Part shown: one piece after another, positions 57,570 through 64,000 of the stretch | Numbering within the stretch: position 1 is the first letter of the stretch | Layout of the letters: the number at the start of each line of letters is the position of its first letter | From: Mallotus nudiflorus | Lineage: Eukaryota > Streptophyta > Magnoliopsida > Malpighiales > Euphorbiaceae | Assembly (NCBI GenBank): GCA_947683625.1 | Contig: CANTUR010000283.1 | Location: forward strand, 13,525,001-13,589,000 | Reading direction: 5' to 3' | DNA: 64,000 bases | Notes under the pieces: model-generated | What the model saw: only the letters and a program-made list of their open reading frames with translations | What the model was told of the DNA's origin: nothing | Database searches by the model: none | Made by a program: the position numbers and the translations under genes

Positions 57570-59096
57570 TATTAGGTTTTGTGATTCCATATGTAGCAAA
57601 AAAATAAAATTGTAATCATAAACCCGAACCTGGATCTAAGTAATTAGATTAATTGATTAAATCTAAGGTTTTCAATTTCTTACAATAATTGCTAATGGGG
57701 CAAGATTTCTGAAAGGAAGAGAGGAGGTTCACTCCTATGACACCCTACCTTGAGCTTTTAATTTGGTAGTTTGGATTGTGACATCTCCAAAAGAATCCAT
57801 CCTCCATAAGTGTCCAAATGAATAACCTTTGATTTGAAAATGAATACTTATGTGCTGGCACCTTCTCTTGATTTCTCACAAATCAATAATCAAAAGAACT
57901 CTATGTTTTTGTTTTCTAAAAGAGAGAAAATAAATATGGTGGTAGAATAATAGTAGTGTTAGTGAAACCCTAGAGAATATAATATATTTATAGACCTTTA
58001 AATTAGGGTTTCACTTACCAAAATGAACTTTTGGTAATTTCTCACTTATTCTTATTCTTATTTTATTTAAAATTAAATTAAAAATAAATTTCTATTTATT
58101 TAAGATAACCTTTATCTTAAATAAATAAAAAATAAAAATTTTATTTATTTATTTTCATAGAGCTTATTTAGGCTTGTTAAAGCTATATTCATTTTGTGCT
58201 TACTCAAAGTGTGTGACCCTATAGGTTCATATGACATTAGCAGTGGGCCTTAAATCTCTATTTGGGCCTACAAGTCATAAGTGGCCTCTAGCAAGACATT
58301 ATGACTACTCAAGTCAAGTGAAGTCAATAATCCGACATAGCCTAATATACAATGAATATTCTAGTCCCTTTGTCACATGATATCTTGATTGAATATAAGG
58401 CATTAATTATGTCATCCTTATAGAATTCAATCATATTATTTCTTGATTCCAAGTAGACTAAGAATGATAACTCTTTATCAATTTACTTTAGCATGGCCAT
58501 CCATTTTCCTTTATCTATCTTATCAAAGGCCCCATAGATATCTTACTCAGATTAAATGAGGGACAAATTCCTTCTCAATCACTCACATTCCTCATATAAC
58601 TCATTTCATACCCAAAAACAACCTATTTTATCATCCAATTAAAGATAATCTAAGATTGTATCAAAATACAAAATAGGAATGTAGAAATCCATGGTGATTT
58701 TAATGTCAGAGGAATAATCCAATATATTTGAGATGAGAATTGCTTATAACAATAATCTATATAGTATTCTCATAATGGGTCAAGCCAACACTTTATTTCT
58801 CAAATAAGTACCTATAAGTTGACTTAATATCTCATATTCATAATTAGTAAAATATAATCATCAATCAACATCATACTAGCCATAATACATTGTTATGACT
58901 TGGGATAACTTGAATAGAACTAATATTTAATCTATGGCTTTTACCATCAAGTCATATACTTGATGACCTTAGTAAGAATTGACTATTCAAGTAATTATCA
59001 TAACACAAAATGATAATGAAAAATGCCTCTTTATTAAATAAAATGATAAAGTCAAAACATGGTTATATATGATTAACTTAGTGTATATCACTAACA
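57570..59096 (-). repeat. Copia 5' LTR
   Basis: 1527 bp, TATTAGGTTTTGTGATTCC to ATCACTAACA on the + strand, homologous to 36833-38347. The terminal TG has become TA. A minus-strand TATA box is at 57981-57994. Confidence 0.88.
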
Positions 59097-59186
59097 ATAG
59101 TATTATAAATTATAAAAATAAATAAAAAAGTCAAGCCTAAAAGAACTCTTCTTTACCCTAAGTTAATAAAAATTTATAACAAATTA
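59097..59186 (-). other. Athila leader, right-hand remnant
   Basis: The part of the Athila leader between primer binding site and the copia insertion. It begins with the right copy of the copia target duplication (ATAGT). Confidence 0.65.
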
Positions 59187-59202
59187 CTTGGCAATAGTGC
59201 CA
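59187..59202 (-). promoter_or_regulatory. Athila primer binding site
   Basis: Minus strand TGGCACTATTGCCAAG, a degraded form of TGGCGCCGTTGCCGGG, the tRNA-Asp type site used by Athila. It lies eight bases from the LTR. Confidence 0.75.
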
Positions 59203-59210
59203 AATTTTGA

Positions 59211-59940
59211 TGTGAGTTAGAATGTACACCTTAGCTTCTATGGCTAAATATAGGATAAGCAAGGGGTTAAACACTGGGAATTTTGAAGTAAACCTTGTAT
59301 TAATCGGGCAAATATTTTGATGGATAGATAAATGATATTAACTTATTGAAACTATTTCTAAGTTACTAATTTCGAATTACACTAATTAACGAGACTATAC
59401 TCATAACGATTTTAAGCAATGTATCTTAAAATTAAAAATTAGAATTAATCAAGAACTTTAAAGGTTAAAAAAATATAAAATTTCATGCATTGATTAGAGA
59501 ATAAGCCAATGATTCTTAAAAGCAACTCTCATTGTCAATTAAGGGCATTTTCATTTAGAGTCCACACACACTCTCGTGAAAGTGCAGAGATAAACAAAAA
59601 CCATTAAGTTCTATGCTGATTCTTTATTCCCTTAAAGTGAATTTCTTGTCTCCAAGTACTTTTCTAACCTTTAAGTAATTTAAATTGCATTTCCACCAAA
59701 TTGTCCCAACTCTCATTGTGAATAATTGATTAATAAGTTATAGATGGTGATCAAGCATACATAACACAATTCAAAACTCAATTAAAACTAAATCAACCAT
59801 AAATTATGAAAGATAAAAATGTAGTTCATAGAATAATTCATAATTGTAGTTCTACATACAAAGACCTAGCTAAAATAAATAATGTTCAATATCAAGGAAC
59901 AATAAAGAAGTATTATAAATATTAAGTAACTAAATTAGCA
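59211..59940 (-). repeat. Athila 5' LTR, truncated
   Basis: Starts TGTGAGTTAGAATGTA and follows the LTRs at 21489 and 27177 for about 730 bp. Homology stops at 59940, where a new TG-starting sequence begins. The remaining ~1.6 kb of the LTR would lie beyond the inserted element, outside the window. Confidence 0.85.
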
Positions 59941-59943
59941 TGT

Positions 59944-59978
59944 GATCAAGCAAGCTAATTTAGATAGCTTGCTTGATC
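59944..59978. repeat. 14-bp perfect inverted repeat at the element start
   Basis: GATCAAGCAAGCTA (59944-59957) and TAGCTTGCTTGATC (59965-59978) are separated by seven bases. Confidence 0.9.
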
Positions 59979-61529
59979 CCCCAAACTCGAACATATTTGC
60001 TAGGGCAATACTCATTGAGTGACCCAATGTTGTCCCTTTCTTTTCTTGATTTTCTAAAAATCGGGTGGCAACTATGCAAAATAAAAAAATGTATTGTTGA
60101 TCCTGAGACCAATTATTTGTCCCTATTTGGTAAAGTTTCCATGTCCTTTGGAAATAAAAAGACCGCCTTACGAAACCAAGTTACCTCAAATCTAAAAATA
60201 AGAGATGCAAAAGAGGTCACTCATAGTGGCCCCTCACCATTGCATTTGCACTTCACATCACACATGCACCATTCGAGCCTCGATAATACTAAATGACATT
60301 ACGACCATGATTCCACTTGAGTCATAGGGTAATGAAGATACAGTATTATCACATTTAGTCTTTGCTTGTGCATTTGCTGGACTCATCTGACTAGAGTTTG
60401 TAACCTAAGTCCTAAAGGGGGGTGATCGAGTTATCAAAAGAATGCTAGACTCACTGATAGGAATCCATAACCTTAATCATATAGGTGCATTCTCACTAAA
60501 GGAACCCTTAGATTTTCACCTTGGCTCAGCTCATGTAAATAAACAAGTACTAAAATCCACTAGGATTCCACCAAGTTATGTATGCTATCCCTATCCTAAC
60601 ACTATCCGTCTGACCTGATTTTCATAAAATGACATGACTCTCCTAATGTCTATCATCGAATGATGTCGTAATGTTAGTTTTCATAAAATATTTATGCTTA
60701 GGACCTGTGATTCTCATTTACTTCATGCAAACCCGAAGCATGGGGAATGATAAGAATCATGTACCTCGGCTTGAATACTCTGTGTAAACTGACAAATAAC
60801 AACATCCCTCGATGGCAGAACCTATGAGATGCCATCCATTTTTCATTATAAGATATAATGAATGGGTTAGGAATCCAACTAGATTATGGACCTTTAGGTT
60901 GTCAAAATCAAACTATAAACTATCAAATGATACTTTCATGACTTCCCGTAAACATATCAAACATCGATATAGAGGCAAGAACTTGGGCTCCTTTTAATTG
61001 ACTTTATTCCTATGCATATGGGTGCATGCGGGCTCTAGACATTATTTAAAGCCCAATAATTGACCTTCACATTGACATCATATGGTTACTTCAAGCACAT
61101 TTTAGTATCATTCCTCAGTGTACCCTTTGGTTCTTATTAACGTAAATTGAAACAACCTAGTTTTAAGATCGGAACCATAGTTCTTTGATGACTAAAGGTT
61201 CAAAACCTACCTAGGAAAAGGATTGCATAACCTCATGGAGAAATAAGGTCGGAAGCAAGAGCTTGCTTATAATTGGTTTATTCATTGTGTAGGAAAAACT
61301 AACCAGCTTTAATATTGCATACATAAGATACATGTAAATAAGCACATACTAACCACTATTTCTTATAGGAATAATCATCCTTCATCATAGGATTTTGCAT
61401 CCACTCCATGCATACATGCTCACCCTTTTCTTTTGTAGGCATATGTCATACATCATTCATTTAGCTACCCTTAATAAATGTACAGGAATCCTACACCTAA
61501 CATAAGAAGATTCTTCTCATTAGTAATTT
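59979..61529 (+). other. 5' region of the + strand Tat-like element, unassigned
   Basis: Probably LTR and leader. Two open stretches occur (59973-60296, with GKVSMSFGNKKTALRNQVT, and 60812-60997), but neither matches a family I recognise. A TTTTCTTTTGTAG acceptor-like string is near 61426-61438. No primer binding site was found with confidence. Confidence 0.4.
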
Positions 61530-62960
61530 GAAGACAGGCTAAAAGAGGGGATCCAAAAACTTCTCATTGATAGTACCATAGCTAAAATCCTCCAAGCCCA
61601 AATGAAAGCCAAAAATGCCTGAGATGGGAATAACACAACACTGAATGAAGTTTCTACATCTATTCATCTGACGATAGATAAGGCAAAGGGAATTCCCTGC
61701 ACTCCAATTCAAGTTAATGATGACGATGACTACTACTAGAATCTCAGAAATGCACTAAAAGCTATAAAAATTGTTGACATAACCAAGCCTGAATCGACAA
61801 GGGAGGTCAAATTATTGGCAAACAAAATGGCTCAGTTGGAATTCGCCTTCAAAGACAAAGGGAATCATGGTTCTAAAAGCTTTATTGACTTGGCACTATT
61901 CAACAATGAGCCACTTCCAAATGATTTTAAACTACAAAAATTTGCTAAGTTCGATGGAACAAGGGATCCAAGGGTCCATCTAAGGCAATATGCTACCTTC
62001 ATAGTTGCTATAAAGCTTACAAAATCTCAAATTGTTCAATTCTTCTTTACTTCATTAGAGGAAGGACTGAGGGAATGGTTCTTTGACCTTAAAGTTGAAA
62101 TTAAAAGTGATTAGCTATTGCTAACTCAAAAGTTTATCAAGCAGTATGAATACAACACTCAAGTAGACATCACTCAAAGAGATCTTAAGATCATAAAGTA
62201 GAAACCCAGTAAAGCTTTCTCTGATTATGTCATAAGATAATGGGGAAATGCAATCAAAATGATAAATCATCCTCCAAAGGATGAACAAAAAGAGTTGATA
62301 ATCAAAAAGGCACTATCGCACTTCAAAAAATAGATGATCTTTGCTTATAATCCTAACTTCATAGCTCTTTATCAAGCTAGGATCAGAATTGAGGATGAGG
62401 AACCTTAGTAAGCTAGGAACACCTTCTGCCATAACACTTAACCAAACATCCAAAACACCTTCACCTAAGCCACAGAAATAAACATGATCCAACCTAACAC
62501 CTATAATTCACCATCTATCAATGCCATCATACCACTGAGAAAGTTCTCAAACTTCAACCTCCCACTATCCAAAGTATTCTAGAGACTTCAATAAAAGAAC
62601 CTCTTATAACCTCAAGAACCCATGCCTTTTCTAAACCCACTACCCCCTCAGATTAACTAAAACTTGTTCAGCCACTTTCATCAGATGCCTTGTCACACCA
62701 TTGATACATATAGAACCCTTAAGAATGCAATCCAAGACCTCATTGACTCTAGGAAAATTGATGACCTAGAAAAATGACCTAGCATCAAGACCAATCCTCT
62801 CCTAAACTATCAAAACATGCCTCCACCAACCATCAGCATGATTTTGTCCAATCTACTAGTAAAATTTGTTGATCAATTGATCCAAGATGTCTAAAAAAAC
62901 CAAGATAGGCCCTTATAAGACAAACTCTTAAGTCTCATTCTTGAACCTTATATTCCAATG
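61530..62960 (+). pseudogene. Tat-like gag
   Basis: The open block 61815-62114 contains PLPNDFKLQKFAKFDGTRDP, VHLRQYATFIVA and LEEGLREWFFDLKVEI, the capsid region of Tat gag. It continues through stops with FIKQYEYNT, KPSKAFSDYVIR and NFIALYQARIRIEDEE near 62350-62400. Near 62715-62770 is LKNAIQDLIDSRKIDD, a conserved gag C-terminal block. Stops often replace Trp or Gln codons. Confidence 0.8.
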
Positions 62961-63478
62961 AACGATGAAATGATTGATTGCCCTTATTCACAAGATGTAG
63001 TTATAGATGAAAAACCAATAGTGACTATAAAATAAGGGATTTATTAGGCCAACCATCTAGGAATTTTGACTATAAAGTTAAGTACACAACACCCCCTCCT
63101 ACCCACACACACTTATACAATATAGTACCCTTAGGATTGGGAGAAGAATTTAACAATGAAGATAAGATGGTAAGTACTATTTAGCTTTAGAACCTACAAG
63201 TCATAGGGATTGATATATAGTATGACTCTGATGATCCTAAAATCATTGTTTCGGATAAGAAAAGTAGTACAAAAGTAGATAAACAAGTAGCTAAGAAGCC
63301 CTCACTAGCAGTCAATCATGTAACTTCCAGCAGGTGGGTATATCAACCTCTTTAAAAAGAAAAGGATCCCTCTAAAGGAAAAGAAGTAACAAGTGATCAA
63401 GCTCTAATAAAAGAGGAAGACATTGTTCTTAAATAGCTTAAGAAGACTTAAGCACAAGCCAGTATATGGGACCTACTC

Positions 63479-64000
63479 ATGGCTTCTAAAAAACATAGGG
63501 ATGCCTTTGTTAGAGCATTAGATGAGGCAAAGATTACCATTAATGCCTTGCCTTATAAGATGATAACCTTTCTAATGAAAGGTCCTTCCAATACAATCAC
63601 CTTTTCATATAAAGATTTGCCCCTTAAGGGAAGGGTCCACAACCATCCTCTCTTTATATAAGCAATTGTCAGATTTAAGAAGACTTTGTGTGTTCTATGG
63701 TGGATGACAAATTTTCCATTAATGTTTGTCCCCTGAGGCTGATACATAAGTTCAAGATGAACGTTGAAAACCTAGAAGAATCCAATGTTTTCATATGAGC
63801 CTATGATGATTCAAAGAAGCTAGTTATTGGCACTTTTAAAGTAGTAATCACAATGGGGGATATCGAATCAATAATAAAATTTATCATCTTGGACATCCCT
63901 CTAAATTTTGCCTTGTTACTAGGAAGACCTTAGTTCCACCCACTAGGGGGCATATGCATCAGAAGATCAAGTTCCCTCTGATTTGAAAGGTTGTTACCAT
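63479..64000 (+). pseudogene. Tat-like protease region, active site damaged, partial
   Basis: The open block 63479-63661 has ALDEAKITINALPYKMITFL, then DLPLKGRVHNHPLF, the segment before the Tat protease. The active site near 63700-63735 reads VDDKFSINVCP where VDNGSAINVCP is usual, so the D-N-G-S motif is altered. Then come NVENLEESNVFI, YDDSKKLVIGTFKV and FIILDIPLNFALLLGRP near 63885-63930. The window ends just after. A minus-strand open frame at 63553-63747 is a shadow. Confidence 0.75.

Larger units (their letters stand above)
36833..59096 (-). mobile_element. Ty1/copia element nested in the Athila leader, itself split
   Basis: Two LTRs (36833-38347 and 57570-59096) bound it. In minus-strand order: 5' LTR on the right, primer site, gag (56875-56110), an inserted Tat element (41569-56104), then protease, integrase, RT, RNase H (41563-38548), polypurine tract and 3' LTR on the left. 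The pol order integrase before RT is the copia order. Flanking 5-mers are ATAAT (36828-36832) and ATAGT (59097-59101), a target duplication with one mismatch. The lineage within copia is not assigned. Confidence 0.88.
27177..59940 (-). mobile_element. Athila-type Ty3/gypsy element, split by nested insertions
   Basis: In minus-strand order: truncated 5' LTR (59940-59211), primer binding site (59202-59187), leader interrupted by a copia element (36833-59096), gag (36678 leftwards), protease, RT, RNase H, integrase (31597-35418), an extra ORF (29575-30770), polypurine tract (29518-29501) and 3' LTR (29500-27177). This order and the extra ORF after integrase are characteristic of Athila. The right LTR is cut at 59941 by another element, so the outer target duplication cannot be checked. 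Confidence 0.85.
59941..64000 (+). mobile_element. Tat-like Ty3/gypsy element, + strand, runs off the window
   Basis: It begins TGTGATCAAGC right at the break of the Athila LTR and contains gag (from about 61530) and protease (63479 onward) of Tat type, all on the + strand. RT and later domains would lie beyond 64000. A perfect 14-bp inverted repeat opens it. The 5' LTR and primer site were not delimited. Confidence 0.65.

Noticed and set aside
59944..59978. Palindrome as a Helitron 3' hairpin
   Set aside because: No CTRR end follows and no Rep/helicase sequence is near; the position at a TG start fits an LTR better.

Overview
This window looks like repeat-dense, AT-rich nuclear DNA of a dicot-type flowering plant. 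It has one recognisable host gene, a BURP-domain gene with one intron. Almost everything else is retrotransposon sequence at several stages of decay. No prokaryotic features, CRISPR array, rRNA or convincing tRNA gene were seen. The species cannot be named from the sequence alone.

Layout. 1-1704: 3' parts of two related long LTRs, one inserted into the other. 2184-5443: a complete solo LTR of the same superfamily, with a perfect 5-bp target duplication (ACTAT). 6225-7259: the BURP gene, with a signal-peptide exon, a 122-bp intron and a main exon carrying a one-base frameshift in a T run. About 8075-8285: a LINE reverse transcriptase scrap. 9689-11545: three tandem AT-rich repeats of about 0.7 kb. 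12655-14777: short repeats and a CT-rich tract of unknown origin. 14778-20375: a decayed + strand Ty3/gypsy element (LTR, primer binding site, gag, protease, RT), probably Tekay/Del-like.

18106-29528 is a tandem duplication with a unit of about 5.7 kb. Each unit holds gag/pol of the + strand element, an LTR-like segment with a TATA box, and one LTR of an Athila-type element. To the right lies a nested stack. An Athila-type element (minus strand) runs from its 3' LTR at 27177-29500 to its 5' LTR at 59211-59940. Its leader is split by a Ty1/copia element (minus, 36833-59096). That element's gag zinc knuckle is split by a Tat-lineage Ty3/gypsy element (minus, 41569-56104) with two RNase H domains and an antisense extra ORF. 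The Athila 5' LTR is cut by a further Tat-like element (plus, from 59941 past the window end). The inferred order is Athila first, then copia, then the minus-strand Tat element. The tandem duplication came after the Athila insertion. The + strand Tat insertion is later than Athila.

The coding parts are pseudogenes. Stops often sit where Trp, Gln or Arg codons are expected, as in C-to-T decay of methylated repeats. The most unusual signal is structural. The long LTRs of the first 17 kb carry short tandem units whose flanking arms differ between units yet stay complementary, and a hairpin near the LTR 3' end that keeps its pairing through compensatory changes.
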